A stretch of DNA of 56,775 nucleotides, from the NCBI GenBank assembly GCA_964556115.1, contig CAZKVC010000016.1:1-56775 (forward strand). The letters are read 5' to 3'. The position numbers were made by a program, and so were the translations under genes. Origin of the DNA: Parvularcula sp964556115 (GTDB lineage Bacteria > Pseudomonadota > Alphaproteobacteria > Caulobacterales > Parvularculaceae). Shown in pieces: positions 30,464 through 40,250 of this stretch; positions within the stretch are counted from its first letter, which is position 1, and the number at the start of each line of letters is the position of its first letter. The notes under the pieces are model-generated. The model was given only the letters and a program-made list of their open reading frames with translations, did not search any database and was not told where the DNA came from.

Positions 30464-33400
30464 ATGCAGATCGAACCGTTCTTCTCCCGCCGCCCGAGGC
30501 CCAGCTACGAGGAGCGCACCGTTCAGGGCACGGAAGGCCCGTTCGATGTGATGGTGCCGAAGGGTTTCTCGCAACTCGCAAGCGAGATCCTCGTACGAAA
30601 ATACCTGCGAAAACGCGGGGTTCCCGGCCGGACCGAAGTGATCGAGGACGATGCGGTTCCGCCTTCGCTCTACCCTCGCAGGCCGTCGCCAGGCACCGGG
30701 TTCGGCGGCGAGACAGACGCCCGCCAGGCGTTCGAGCGGATTGCCGGTGCCTGGGCCTATCACGGCCTGAAGCAGGGACTGTTCGACGGTTGGGCGGATG
30801 CCGAAACGTTCCGCGATGAGATCATCGCGCTTCTGGAAAACCAGATTGCTGCGCCGAACTCACCCCAATGGTTCTCAACCGGACTTCACTGGGCCTACGG
30901 CATCGAGGCGTCGGGCAAGGGGCATTTCCGCTACGACCCCGACGCGGGCGAGGTGGTCGAGGTCGAGGACGTCTACGCCCATCCCCAGCCCCATGCCTGC
31001 TTCATCCAGTCCGTCGAGGACACGCTGGTCGGCGAGGAGGGGATCTTCGGCCTCATCAGCCGCGAGGCGAAGCTCTTTAAATACGGCTCGGGTTCGGGCT
31101 CGAACTTCTCCGCCATTCGTTCGGCGGGCGAGCCGCTTTCAGGCGGCGGCTCGACCTCGGGCCTCATCAGTTTCCTCAAGGTCGCCGACAGTGCGGCAGG
31201 TGCCATCAAGTCGGGCGGCACGACCCGCCGGGCGGCAAAGATGGTCATTCTCGATATCGACCATCCCGACATCGTCGATTTCGTCACCTGGAAGCGCGAG
31301 GAGGAGGAGAAGGTCGCCTGCCTCGCCGCGGGCTCCAGGGTGATCGAGCGGCACCTTCGCCGGATCGGCAAAACCGTCGATGACGCGCCGGAAAGCTCAC
31401 GCTTCGACGTCAAGGCGAATGACCGCCTGAAAAGGGCAGTCGCGGCAGCGCGGCGCGACGGCGTGCCGCCGGGGCTGATCGACCGTGCCCTGCGGATGCT
31501 GGCGGAAAGCGGCGAGAGCATGAGCCTGCCGGTTTTCTCAGTGGACTGGGACAGCGAAGGCTACCGGACGGTCTCGGGCCAGAACGCCAACCTCTCCGTG
31601 CGCGTCACCGACGCGTTTCTCGATGCGGCTGCGAAGAACGAAGACTGGCCGCTTCACCGCCGGGTCGACGGCGCGGTAACCGGCAGCATCCCCGCGCATG
31701 ATCTCTGGCGGACCATTGGCGAGAACGCCTGGGCGTCGGCCGATCCCGGGGTGCAGTTCCACGATACGATCAACCAGTGGAACACCTGTGCGGCGGACGG
31801 CGAGATCAGGGCTTCCAATCCGTGCTCTGAATACATGTTCCTGGACGATACGGCCTGCAATCTCGCATCCATCAACCTCATCAAGTTTCTCGAAGAGGAC
31901 GGCAGCTTCGACAGCGCAGGCTTCGAAGCGGCGTGCCGTCTGCTGACGATCGCACTCGAGATCTCGGTCGGCATGGCGAGCTACCCGTCCGCAAAGGTGG
32001 CCGAGCGCAGCCATCTCTACCGGACCCTCGGCCTTGGCTTTGCCAATCTCGGCGGGCTTCTGATGGCGAGCGGCATTCCCTATGACAGCGATGAAGGCCG
32101 CGGGGCGGGCGCTGCGATTGCGGCGCTGATGCAGGGCGTCGCCTACCACACCTCCGCCGAGATGGCGGGGGACTTAGGCGCGTTCGACCGCTTCCAGACG
32201 AACAGTGAGCATGTCCTTCGTGTGCTGCGCAATCACCGCGCCGGGCTGAGCGGGCAGTTCGAGAAACTGACCATCACCCCGCCGGTGCTGAATGCGGGCA
32301 AGGTGCCCTTCGAAGGCCTCGCCGACGAAGCCCGCCGGGCGCTCGAACAGGCGGTCGCGCTGTGCGAGCGCAATGGCGTCCGCAACGCCCAGGCGACGGC
32401 CATCGCCCCCACGGGGACCATCGGCCTCCTGATGGATTGCGATACCACCGGTATCGAGCCTGACTTCGCGCTGGTGAAGTTCAAGCAGCTCGTTGGCGGC
32501 GGCACCGTCAAGATCATCAACCAGGCGGTTCCGAAAGCGCTGAAACGGCTCGGTTACAACGAGGCGCAGATCAACGATATCGTCCGCTACGCGCTGGGCC
32601 AGCGGACCCTGGAAGACGCCCCGGGCGTTTCCTTCGAGGCCCTGCGGGAAGAGGGTTTTGGCGACCGCCAGATCGACGCGATCGAGGATGCGCTGGGGAG
32701 CGCCTTCGATATCACCTATGTCTTCACCCGCGATGTCCTTGGCGAAAGCTTCATGCGCGGTACGCTCGGCTTCTCCGACGACCAGCTCGAACAGTCGGGC
32801 TACCGCACCTTGCGGGACCTCGGCTTCTCCGACGAAGACGTTCATCGTGCGAACCTTTTCTGCTGCGGGGCGATGACGGTCGAAGGGGCGCCGCACCTCT
32901 CGCAGGAACACCTCAGCGTTTTCGACTGCGCCACGCCAAGCGGCAGGGCCGGAACGCGGGCTTTGTCGGTCGATGCGCATATCGGAATGATGGCGGCGGT
33001 CCAGCCCTTCATTTCTGGCGCGATCTCCAAGACCGTGAACCTGCCGGCGTCGGCCTCGGTGCATAACTGCCTCGCAGCCTATGAAAGCTCCCATCAGCAC
33101 GGCCTCAAGGCAATCGCTCTTTACCGGGACGGCTCGAAGCTGAGCCAGCCCCTGACCGGGGCGCTGGCCGCGGCCGATGAGTTCGAGCTCGACGACCTCA
33201 GCGACCTGCCTGCTGGCGAGCGCGGCCGGGTCTTCGCTGAACGGGTTGTCGAGAAGATCGTCGAGCGTGCGCCGGGTCGGCGCAAGCTACCCGACCGCCG
33301 CAAGGGCTATATTCAGAAAGCCACGGTGGGCGGGCACAAGGTCTATCTGCACACCGGCGAGTTCGAGGACGGCGAGCTGGGCGAAATTTTCATCGACATG

Positions 33401-34033
33401 CACAAGGAAGGCGCGGCCTTCCGTTCGCTGATGAACAATTTTGCCATCGCGATCTCCCTCGGCCTGCAATATGGCGTGCCGCTGGAAGAGTTCGTCGACG
33501 CCTATCTCTTCACCCGGTTCGAGCCCGCCGGGCCTGTCACCGGCAATGACCGTATCAAGAACGCGACCTCGATCCTGGACTATATCTTCCGCGAGCTGGC
33601 GATCTCCTATCTCGGGCGCAGTGATCTCGGTCATGTGCCGGACGGCGAGGGCACCTTCGGCCTCGGCGCGGGCGTCGAGAAGGAGGGCGTGCCGAAAGAG
33701 GCGCAGCGCTTCATTTCCAAGGGGCTGACCCGGTCCTCCACCATGGACAACCTGGTCGTCCTGCGCGGCGGCGATTTCGACCGCTTCCGGCAGGACAAGC
33801 CTGCCGATGAGGAAGATGGCAGCGAAACGTCCGATGAGCCAGACGGTCCGCCGCGGGCCGAAAAGCCGAAACCGGCGCCCCTCAAGGCGGTCTCGTCCCC
33901 CGATGGCGCGGCGGAGGCGAAGCTGAAGGGCTATGAAGGCGACGCTTGCCCTGAATGCGGGCAGTTTACATTGGTCCGTAACGGCACCTGCCTGCGCTGC
34001 GAAAGCTGCGGCGCCTCCAGCGGGTGCAGCTAG
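30464..34033 (+). CDS. nrdJ: Vitamin B12-dependent ribonucleotide reductase
   Basis: Makes deoxyribonucleotides using adenosylcobalamin (class II), independent of oxygen. The 1189 residues show the active-site cysteine region NPCSEYMFLDDTACNLASIN, the PTGTIGLLMDCDTTG segment, and FCCGAMTVEGAPHL. The C-terminal part ends in CPECGQFTLVRNGTCLRCES, a redox or zinc cysteine set seen in this group. AAGGAG stands 10 bp before ATG 30464; the longer frame upstream has no support. I looked for a cobalamin riboswitch in the 200 bp upstream and saw none. It is followed by a VOC gene in an operon. Confidence 0.97.
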   Translation: MQIEPFFSRRPRPSYEERTVQGTEGPFDVMVPKGFSQLASEILVRKYLRKRGVPGRTEVIEDDAVPPSLYPRRPSPGTGFGGETDARQAFERIAGAWAYHGLKQGLFDGWADAETFRDEIIALLENQIAAPNSPQWFSTGLHWAYGIEASGKGHFRYDPDAGEVVEVEDVYAHPQPHACFIQSVEDTLVGEEGIFGLISREAKLFKYGSGSGSNFSAIRSAGEPLSGGGSTSGLISFLKVADSAAGAIKSGGTTRRAAKMVILDIDHPDIVDFVTWKREEEEKVACLAAGSRVIERHLRRIGKTVDDAPESSRFDVKANDRLKRAVAAARRDGVPPGLIDRALRMLAESGESMSLPVFSVDWDSEGYRTVSGQNANLSVRVTDAFLDAAAKNEDWPLHRRVDGAVTGSIPAHDLWRTIGENAWASADPGVQFHDTINQWNTCAADGEIRASNPCSEYMFLDDTACNLASINLIKFLEEDGSFDSAGFEAACRLLTIALEISVGMASYPSAKVAERSHLYRTLGLGFANLGGLLMASGIPYDSDEGRGAGAAIAALMQGVAYHTSAEMAGDLGAFDRFQTNSEHVLRVLRNHRAGLSGQFEKLTITPPVLNAGKVPFEGLADEARRALEQAVALCERNGVRNAQATAIAPTGTIGLLMDCDTTGIEPDFALVKFKQLVGGGTVKIINQAVPKALKRLGYNEAQINDIVRYALGQRTLEDAPGVSFEALREEGFGDRQIDAIEDALGSAFDITYVFTRDVLGESFMRGTLGFSDDQLEQSGYRTLRDLGFSDEDVHRANLFCCGAMTVEGAPHLSQEHLSVFDCATPSGRAGTRALSVDAHIGMMAAVQPFISGAISKTVNLPASASVHNCLAAYESSHQHGLKAIALYRDGSKLSQPLTGALAAADEFELDDLSDLPAGERGRVFAERVVEKIVERAPGRRKLPDRRKGYIQKATVGGHKVYLHTGEFEDGELGEIFIDMHKEGAAFRSLMNNFAIAISLGLQYGVPLEEFVDAYLFTRFEPAGPVTGNDRIKNATSILDYIFRELAISYLGRSDLGHVPDGEGTFGLGAGVEKEGVPKEAQRFISKGLTRSSTMDNLVVLRGGDFDRFRQDKPADEEDGSETSDEPDGPPRAEKPKPAPLKAVSSPDGAAEAKLKGYEGDACPECGQFTLVRNGTCLRCESCGASSGCS

Positions 34034-34043
34034 GGAGCTTTTT

Positions 34044-34418
34044 ATGATTACCCATGTGACGATCGGCACCAACGACTTCGACAAGGCCACGACCTTCTAC
34101 GGCCAACTGTTCGAGAAGCTCGGTGCCAACCCCCTGATGAAGAACGACCGGATGGTCGCCTGGGGAAAATCCTTCGACGAGCCGATGGTGGCGGTCTGCA
34201 AACCCTATGACGGCAACGAAGCCGTCCCGGGCAATGGCAATATGGTGTCGATCAACTGCGGCTCGAAGGAAAAGGTCGATACCCTCTACAAGATGGCGAT
34301 CGACGGCGGTGCCTCGGACGAGGGTGAGCCGGGGGCCCGCGGCGATGCTTTCTACATGGCCTATTTCCGCGATCCGGACGGCAACAAGCTGGCGCTCTTC
34401 GCTCCCAACAAGGATTGA
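34044..34418 (+). CDS. Small VOC family protein
   Basis: This 124-residue VOC protein opens ITHVTIGTNDFDKATTFYGQ and ends FRDPDGNKLALF, the usual signature of the glyoxalase/dioxygenase-like fold. The start lies 10 bp behind nrdJ, with AGGGAG 7 bp upstream, so it is probably co-transcribed with it. Its substrate is not known; the standard second metal-ligand glutamate is replaced near the end (LALF instead of an E). Two strong hairpins follow. Confidence 0.9.
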   Translation: MITHVTIGTNDFDKATTFYGQLFEKLGANPLMKNDRMVAWGKSFDEPMVAVCKPYDGNEAVPGNGNMVSINCGSKEKVDTLYKMAIDGGASDEGEPGARGDAFYMAYFRDPDGNKLALFAPNKD

Positions 34419-34422
34419 GCCT

Positions 34423-34457
34423 GCGAAGAGGCGCCGCCGCCAGCGGCGCCTCTTCGC
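34423..34457 (+). terminator. 15-bp perfect hairpin behind the VOC gene
   Basis: gcgaagaggcgccgc (34423-34437) pairs without a mismatch with the 15 bases at 34443-34457. It lies 4 bp behind the stop and 15 bp before a second, T-flanked hairpin. Confidence 0.75.
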
Positions 34458-34471
34458 TGAGGCCAAAGAAA

Positions 34472-34495
34472 AAGCCCCGCCGGAGCGGGGCTTTT
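34472..34495. terminator. Bidirectional terminator
   Basis: agccccgc (34473-34480), loop cgga, gcggggct (34485-34492). A run of A on the left and of T on the right lets it end transcripts from both sides. It serves the nrdJ-VOC unit and the convergent TonB receptor gene. Confidence 0.9.
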
Positions 34496-34520
34496 CCATA
34501 TCTGATGTTCACAAGGTCGC

Positions 34521-37220
34521 TTAGAAGCGCTTGCGGACCGTCACGCCGTAGGTGCGCGGCTGGTTCGGATAAGCCGAGATCGAGCCAGGCTGCAGCGTGG
34601 TCGGGAAGCCCGAGGTGTAGAACTCATCCTCGTTGATGTTCCGGCCCCAGATCATCGCCTCGACGCCGTTGTCGAGCTGGATGCCGAGCGAAGCGTTCAG
34701 CATGCCGATCTCACGGCTCAGGACATCGTCAGGCACGTTCTGGACAACCTGGACATCGCTTTCATACTGGTAGTCGGCGCGCAGGAACCACTCGCCGGCA
34801 TCCATGAAGGGGCGGCGGTAGTCGAAGCCGAAGGAACCGGAGAATTCCGGAACGCCTGCGGGACGTTCACCGTCCAGGTTGCCGATGCCATCGGCGACGC
34901 CATCGGCGAGGTCAGCTTCGCTGCCCGCAAGGACCGAGGCGTTCGGGAAGTCGTTGAACTGCGCGTCGAGATACATACCGGCGAGGTTCAGCGTGAGGCC
35001 TTCAAAAGGCTCGATCACTGCGTCGAATTCGAAGCCGTTGACCTCCTGCTCACCGGCGTTGCCGACAACGAAGCCCGTGCCCTGGAAGATCGAGGTCTGA
35101 AGATCTTCGACCACCTGGTTGAAGACGGCGAAGTTCAGCGAGCCGAACTCGAAGCGGGTCTTCATACCGAATTCCAGAACCGCGTTGGTCTCGGGACCTG
35201 CGAAACGGGTACCGGTGTACTGGTTCGGAATGCCAGCAGCCTGAAGCGCGATGGCGGTGTTGGTGACCGCACCTGCGCCGAGCGCACCGTCGGCAGCCAG
35301 TTCACCCGAAGCGCGAAGCGCCGAGAAATCGGACGCGAAGGGCCGGGTGTCAGGCGTCAGGTTCCAGGACGACGCCTTGAAGCCCGTGGCGTAGGACAGA
35401 TAGAGGTTCGTCCGCGCTGTTGCGTCATAGGAAAGACGCAGGGTGTAGGGCGTGTCGTTGTCGCTTGTCTCACCATTCTCGACCGAATTCGGGAACGGGG
35501 TGAGGGGGCCGAGCGGCTGCAGGTTCGGGTAGAGACCAAGCAGTGGGTTGACCGCAGGATTGGTGGCGTTCGCCGCAGCGAAGGCTGCCGCACCGGCCTG
35601 GATCTGCTGGACACCGGCGGCGCCTTGCGGCGTGCCGGAAACCAGAGCGATGTTCGCCGGCGTAGCTGCGAGGCCGAACGTATCCTGGAAGGTCGTCGCA
35701 AAGGCCTGCTGCGTGATCAGACCACCGCCGATCTGAACGAGGTTCAGGTCGGAGAACGGGTTGGTGCGGGTCACGTCGCGGAAGTCGACTTCCTTGTCGG
35801 CACCGAAATAGGCGATACCGCCGGTCAGGGTCAGTCGATCGGTCAGCTCGAAATCGACCTGGGTGAAGATCTGGAACTGGGTGTCCTGCTGGTCGGCAAC
35901 GAAGCTGGTGCCGCCGCCGTCCTGCCAGAAGGTCTGACCGATCGGCAGGCCGAGCGCCGCCTCGAGGGTCGTGATCGGGCTGGCTGCCGCATTCGGGATG
36001 GAAACGCCCGGTGCAACTTCGACGAACTCACCGGCGAGGGCCGCGCTGAGAAGGTCGACATAGTTGCGGGTGTCCGCACCGTAGAGACGGCTGTCGGTGA
36101 TCTCGACATCTTCGGAGAAGTAGAAGCCGCCGACCAGGTAGCTCAGGCGGTCCTTGACGCCGACAAGACGCAGCTCGTGGGTCCAGGTGTCGCTTTCGAC
36201 GCCGCGGATGTTGGTGCCGAGGGTGCTCAGCGTGGTGAAGTCGCCTTCGTAATCCACGAAGTCGTCATACTTCCGGTACGCTGCGATGTAGCTGATCGTG
36301 TTGTCGGGGTTAAGGTCCCAGTCAGCCTGGAACGACACGCCGCTGTTTTCAATCTTGTTGTTGTTCTCAATGTCGGCGGCCATGACGTAGCCGAAGCCGT
36401 CGGCCGGCGGCGAGGTCTCGCCGCCCAGGATGTTACGGATGATGCCGCCGGCATCGCCATCGGTGACACGGTCGGTGCCGCAGCAGATCTCGTCGATCTC
36501 GGAGTAGTCGGCGATGACGCGCATTTCGAGATTGTCGGTGGGCTGAGCGAGAAGCTGACCACGGACGGCGTAACGGTTACGATCGTTGTAATCGTCGGTG
36601 TTGCCGAGGTTCTCGAAATAGCCGTCGCGCTGGTTGTAGGAACCGGCGAGCGAGAAGGCGAAGATGTCGTTGATCGGGCCGGTCACCACACCGCGCAGGA
36701 TGCGGCTGTCATAATTGCCGAGGGTCGCTTCGAGTTGACCGCCCCAGGTGTATTCCGGCTTCTTGGTGACCAGCGAGACGACGCCCGCGGAGGCGTTCTT
36801 GCCGAACAGGGTCGATTGCGGGCCTTTGAGGACCTCGACCCGCTCAAGGTCGATGAGGTCGTCGAGAGCCGAGCCGGCGCGGCTGCGGAAGACGCCGTCG
36901 ATGAAGATGGCGACCGAAGGCTCGATGCCCGGGTTGTTCGCGCCGGAGCCGAAGCCGCGGATCGAGAACGTGGTGTTCGAGCTGCGCTCGAGCTGGCTCA
37001 CGCGGAGCGAGGGGACGACCGACTGCAGATCGATGGCGTCGACGATCTGCGCGTCTTGAATCGTCTCTTCCTGGACGACGGAGACGGCGATCGGCACCTC
37101 TTGCAGCGTTTGCTCACGCTTGGTTGCGGTGACGACGATCTCGTCGACCTGCGCCGCGGCCGGAACGGCAGCGGACGCGCCGACAAGCGCTGTTGTGGCG
37201 AAAAAGAAAGCTCGGTTCAC
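34521..37220 (-). CDS. TonB-dependent outer-membrane receptor
   Basis: This 899-residue protein has a signal peptide (cleaved near AAAQ), then the plug start VDEIVVTATKREQTLQEVP, a plug domain (about 50-160: IRGFGSG, VAIFIDGVFRSR, ERVEVLKGPQSTLFGKNASA), and a 22-stranded barrel predicted by alternating residues, ending in VTVRKRF with the C-terminal Phe needed for outer-membrane insertion. The substrate cannot be read off; no siderophore or vitamin gene is adjacent. GTG 37220 has GGGAGGATC 4 bp upstream. A long alanine- and asparagine-rich loop (about residues 500-560) is unusual. Confidence 0.92.
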   Translation of the reverse strand: MNRAFFFATTALVGASAAVPAAAQVDEIVVTATKREQTLQEVPIAVSVVQEETIQDAQIVDAIDLQSVVPSLRVSQLERSSNTTFSIRGFGSGANNPGIEPSVAIFIDGVFRSRAGSALDDLIDLERVEVLKGPQSTLFGKNASAGVVSLVTKKPEYTWGGQLEATLGNYDSRILRGVVTGPINDIFAFSLAGSYNQRDGYFENLGNTDDYNDRNRYAVRGQLLAQPTDNLEMRVIADYSEIDEICCGTDRVTDGDAGGIIRNILGGETSPPADGFGYVMAADIENNNKIENSGVSFQADWDLNPDNTISYIAAYRKYDDFVDYEGDFTTLSTLGTNIRGVESDTWTHELRLVGVKDRLSYLVGGFYFSEDVEITDSRLYGADTRNYVDLLSAALAGEFVEVAPGVSIPNAAASPITTLEAALGLPIGQTFWQDGGGTSFVADQQDTQFQIFTQVDFELTDRLTLTGGIAYFGADKEVDFRDVTRTNPFSDLNLVQIGGGLITQQAFATTFQDTFGLAATPANIALVSGTPQGAAGVQQIQAGAAAFAAANATNPAVNPLLGLYPNLQPLGPLTPFPNSVENGETSDNDTPYTLRLSYDATARTNLYLSYATGFKASSWNLTPDTRPFASDFSALRASGELAADGALGAGAVTNTAIALQAAGIPNQYTGTRFAGPETNAVLEFGMKTRFEFGSLNFAVFNQVVEDLQTSIFQGTGFVVGNAGEQEVNGFEFDAVIEPFEGLTLNLAGMYLDAQFNDFPNASVLAGSEADLADGVADGIGNLDGERPAGVPEFSGSFGFDYRRPFMDAGEWFLRADYQYESDVQVVQNVPDDVLSREIGMLNASLGIQLDNGVEAMIWGRNINEDEFYTSGFPTTLQPGSISAYPNQPRTYGVTVRKRF

Positions 37221-37399
37221 TCAGATCCTCCCTGGTCCCGAATCGGGACTATCAAAACGCGCTGCCCTTTAAGGACAGTTAAGTTTTCCTGCTTGATCCT
37301 ATTGCCCCTCCCGGTGGTTGCCCCTTTAGAACCGGCGCAAGGATCGTCTGCGGGTTACGGATGGCTTAGCCGAAACCCCCTGACTTGGAAGGGTTTGCA

Positions 37400-37858
37400 A
37401 TGAATATCGTCACACTTGAGAAGCTGCTGTCGCAGATCGGCAACAGTTCCCTTGTTTCTGATTGGGTGCCTATCGATCAGGCCCGGATCAACGCCTTCGC
37501 CGACGTCACCGAGGACCACCAGTTCATCCATGTCGACGAGGAAGCGGCCAAGGCGACCCCCTTCGGCGGCACCATCGCGCACGGGTTCCTCACGCTCTCG
37601 ATGCTCTCGAAGCTGGCGGCGGACACGGTCTTCGTCCTCGAGGGTATCAAGGCCGGGGTGAACTACGGCTTCGACAAGGTGCGCTTCATCAATCCGGTCC
37701 GGGCCGGCAAGATGGTGCGCGGCCGATTCGAGCTGATCGAGCATAAAAGCCCGCGCCCCGGCACCCATGTCCTGACCTACAAGGTCGAGGTTGAGATCGA
37801 AGGCGAGCAGAAGCCCGCCCTCGTCGCGGAATGGGTGACGATGCAGATGACTTCGTAG
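37400..37858 (+). CDS. MaoC-like (R)-specific enoyl-CoA hydratase
   Basis: This 152-residue hotdog-fold protein has the hydratase-2 motif D-x4-H at DHQFIHVDEEAA, followed by TPFGGTIAHGFLTLSM. It adds water to 2-enoyl-CoA to give the (R)-3-hydroxyacyl form, used in PHA synthesis or acyl breakdown. ATG 37400 has GGAAGGG 8 bp upstream. It is divergent from the TonB receptor gene and monocistronic. Confidence 0.92.
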   Translation: MNIVTLEKLLSQIGNSSLVSDWVPIDQARINAFADVTEDHQFIHVDEEAAKATPFGGTIAHGFLTLSMLSKLAADTVFVLEGIKAGVNYGFDKVRFINPVRAGKMVRGRFELIEHKSPRPGTHVLTYKVEVEIEGEQKPALVAEWVTMQMTS

Positions 37859-37878
37859 CCGGTTGGCCGAAGGCAAAG

Positions 37879-37901
37879 GAATTGGTCCCGGGGACCAATT
37901 C
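37879..37901. terminator. 10-bp perfect hairpin between convergent genes
   Basis: gaattggtcc and ggaccaattc are separated by cgg. The hairpin lies between the MaoC gene and thrC, which converge, so it may end both transcripts; no T-run is present. Confidence 0.55.
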
Positions 37902-37935
37902 TGAGCAGAGAAGGCCACGGCAGTGGCAGTAGGCG

Positions 37936-39168
37936 TCAGCCGAACCGCCCGTAGTCGATCGGCTGGGTGCGGTCGACTTCGCCGACATCTGCCGTCATCG
38001 GGTATTTGAGCCCGGTGGCGCAGTTGTAGAGGACGACGCGGTCATCGCGGTCGATGAGGCCCTCGGCCAGCGAGCGCTTGTAAGCCCCGTAGGTCGCTGC
38101 GCCTTCAGGACAGAGAAGAAAGCCTTCCTCTTCCGCGAACTCCGCCCAGCTTTCAAAGATATCGTCTTCCTCGACGGCGATGGCAAAGCCGCCCGATTGG
38201 CGCACCGCGCGCAGGATCAGGAAGTCCCCGACCGCGACGGGCACGCGGATGCCGGCGGCGGCCGTGTGTGCGTTCTCCCAAAGGGGCGCGTGCTCCTCGC
38301 CTTCCTCATAGGCCTTGACGATGGGCGCGCAGCCCGCGGCCTGCACGGCGACCATCCGTGGGCGGTGGGAGCCGATGAAACCCATCTCCTCGAGCTCATC
38401 GAAGGCCTTCCACATGCCGATCAGGCCCGTGCCGCCGCCGGTAGGGTAGAAGATGACGTCGGGAAGCTCCCAGCCGAGCTGCTCGGCCAGCTCGAGCCCC
38501 ATCGTCTTCTTGCCCTCGATCCGGTAGGGTTCCTTCAGCGTGCTGACATCGAACCAGCCAACCTTGTCCTTCCCCTCACCGACGATCTTGCCGCAGTCAT
38601 TGATGAGGCCATTGACGACGTAGACGTCCGCGCCCTGAAAGGCGATTTCGTCAATGTTCACCTTCGGCGTATCGTCCGGGCAGAAGACGGTGGAGCGGAT
38701 GCCCGCGCGGGTGGCGTAGGCCGCCAAGGCGGCGCCAGCATTGCCATTGGTGGGCATGGCGAGATGCTCGATGCCGAACTCCTTCGCCATCGAGACCGCC
38801 AGCGCCAGCCCCCGCGCCTTGAAGCTGCCGGTGGGAAGGCGGCCTTCATCCTTGACCAGCAGTGGCCCCTTCGCGCCGAGTTTTCCTTCCGTGTGCGGAA
38901 AACGAATGAGAGGCGTTACCACCTCGCCGAGTGAAATACGGTTCTCGGCCCGGCCCACTGGCAGGAGCTCGCGGTAGCGCCAGAACCCTTCGGTCCGTTT
39001 GCTGAGCATCTCCTTCGTCAGCGAACGGCGGACCTTGTCGAGATCGTAGCGCACGAGGAGAGGGCGGCCTTCATCCGAAAGGCCATGTGGCACCCCGGCT
39101 TCATAGCGCTTCCCGGAGATCGAGCATTCGAGATGGGTGACGAAGGGCAGGGCGCTCGCTTCGGTCAT
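37936..39168 (-). CDS. thrC: Threonine synthase
   Basis: Converts phosphohomoserine to threonine with pyridoxal phosphate. The 410-residue protein has KDEGRLPTGSFKARG (PLP lysine in SFKARG), TNGNAGAALAAYA, and FYPTGGGTGLIGMW, which is the phosphate-binding loop of the short, archaeal-type threonine synthase. ATG 39168 lies 4 bp behind the quinone oxidoreductase gene; the two form an operon. Other members of the fold (cystathionine beta-synthase types) are less likely given the length and the N-terminal CSISG-type beginning. Confidence 0.9.
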   Translation of the reverse strand: MTEASALPFVTHLECSISGKRYEAGVPHGLSDEGRPLLVRYDLDKVRRSLTKEMLSKRTEGFWRYRELLPVGRAENRISLGEVVTPLIRFPHTEGKLGAKGPLLVKDEGRLPTGSFKARGLALAVSMAKEFGIEHLAMPTNGNAGAALAAYATRAGIRSTVFCPDDTPKVNIDEIAFQGADVYVVNGLINDCGKIVGEGKDKVGWFDVSTLKEPYRIEGKKTMGLELAEQLGWELPDVIFYPTGGGTGLIGMWKAFDELEEMGFIGSHRPRMVAVQAAGCAPIVKAYEEGEEHAPLWENAHTAAAGIRVPVAVGDFLILRAVRQSGGFAIAVEEDDIFESWAEFAEEEGFLLCPEGAATYGAYKRSLAEGLIDRDDRVVLYNCATGLKYPMTADVGEVDRTQPIDYGRFG

Positions 39169-39172
39169 CGGC

Positions 39173-40171
39173 TCAATGGTCCATCGTCAGGACGATCTTG
39201 CCCGTCGCCTCGCGGCTCTCGAGCATTTTGAGGGCCTTCGCACCTTCTTCCAGCGGGAAGCGGGCGGTGATGCGCGGCTTCAGCGTACCGTCGCCCATCA
39301 TCCGCATGATGTCGGCCATGTTCGAGGCATGGGCTTTCGGATCGCGCATGACGGCGGCGCCCCAGAAGACGCCCATGATCTGGCAGCTCTTGAGAAGGGT
39401 GAGGTTCAGCGGCGGGTTCGGAATGCCTGCCGGGAAGCCGACGACGAGATAGCGGCCCTCCCACCCCATGGCCCTCAGCGCGGGCTCGCAATAATCGCCG
39501 CCGACCGGATCGTAGAGAACATTCGCGCCGCCGCCGGTCTTCTCCTTGATGGCGCTGGAGAGCGCCTTTTGCGCGTCGCGATCCATCTCGCGCGAGTAGA
39601 CGATGGTCTCGTCGGCCCCGATCGACTTGCAGAACGCGGCCTTGTCCTCCGAGGAGACCGCCGCGACGACCTTCGCGCCCATCGCCTTGCCAAGCTCGAC
39701 GGCGGCGGAGCCGACGCCGCCGGCCGCGCCGAGGACGGCCAGGGTCTCGCCCTTCTGGAGTTTCGCCCGGTCCTTGAGCGCGTAATAGCTGGTCCCGTAG
39801 GTCATGATGAACCCGGCCGCCTCGTCAAAAGGCAGGGCGTCCGGGATCGGGATGAGGCCCTGCGCATCCACGGCAACATGGGTGGCGTAACCGCCAAAGG
39901 CGCCTGCCGATGCAGCGACGCGCTTTCCGACCAGGGATTCCTCGACCCCCTCGCCGACCGATTCGACGATGCCGGCGATCTCGCCGCCCGGCGCGAAGGG
40001 GCGCTCGGGCTTGAACTGGTAGAGGTCCTTGATGATCAGCGTGTCGGGATAATTGCAGCCGGCCGCATGAACCCGGATGAGGGCCTGGCCCTTTCCGGGC
40101 ATCGGGGTTTCCCGCTCGACCAGCTCCAACGACTCCGGTCCGCCCGGTTTCACCGACATCAAGGCCTTCAT
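39173..40171 (-). CDS. NADPH:quinone oxidoreductase family protein
   Basis: This 332-residue medium-chain reductase begins MKALMSVKPGGPESL. It has the APGGEIAGIVESVGEGV segment, a VLGAAGGVGSAAVELGK nucleotide-binding loop, and lacks the zinc-binding cysteines of alcohol dehydrogenases. It reduces quinones or enoyl compounds with NADPH. GGGAGATGCGG stands upstream of ATG 40171. It is the first gene of the operon with thrC. Confidence 0.93.
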   Translation of the reverse strand: MKALMSVKPGGPESLELVERETPMPGKGQALIRVHAAGCNYPDTLIIKDLYQFKPERPFAPGGEIAGIVESVGEGVEESLVGKRVAASAGAFGGYATHVAVDAQGLIPIPDALPFDEAAGFIMTYGTSYYALKDRAKLQKGETLAVLGAAGGVGSAAVELGKAMGAKVVAAVSSEDKAAFCKSIGADETIVYSREMDRDAQKALSSAIKEKTGGGANVLYDPVGGDYCEPALRAMGWEGRYLVVGFPAGIPNPPLNLTLLKSCQIMGVFWGAAVMRDPKAHASNMADIMRMMGDGTLKPRITARFPLEEGAKALKMLESREATGKIVLTMDH

Positions 40172-40250
40172 ACCGCATCTCCCGCTTGTTCTGAGTGGCG
40201 AGACTAGGCACGGTTGCGCGAATTACAACGGTAAGAGTGAGGGCGGATCT

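Noticed and set aside
35625..37403. 592-residue plus-strand frame antisense to the TonB receptor gene
   Set aside because: Shadow frame; valine-, aspartate- and glycine-rich with no signal or domain, and the receptor is certain on the other strand.
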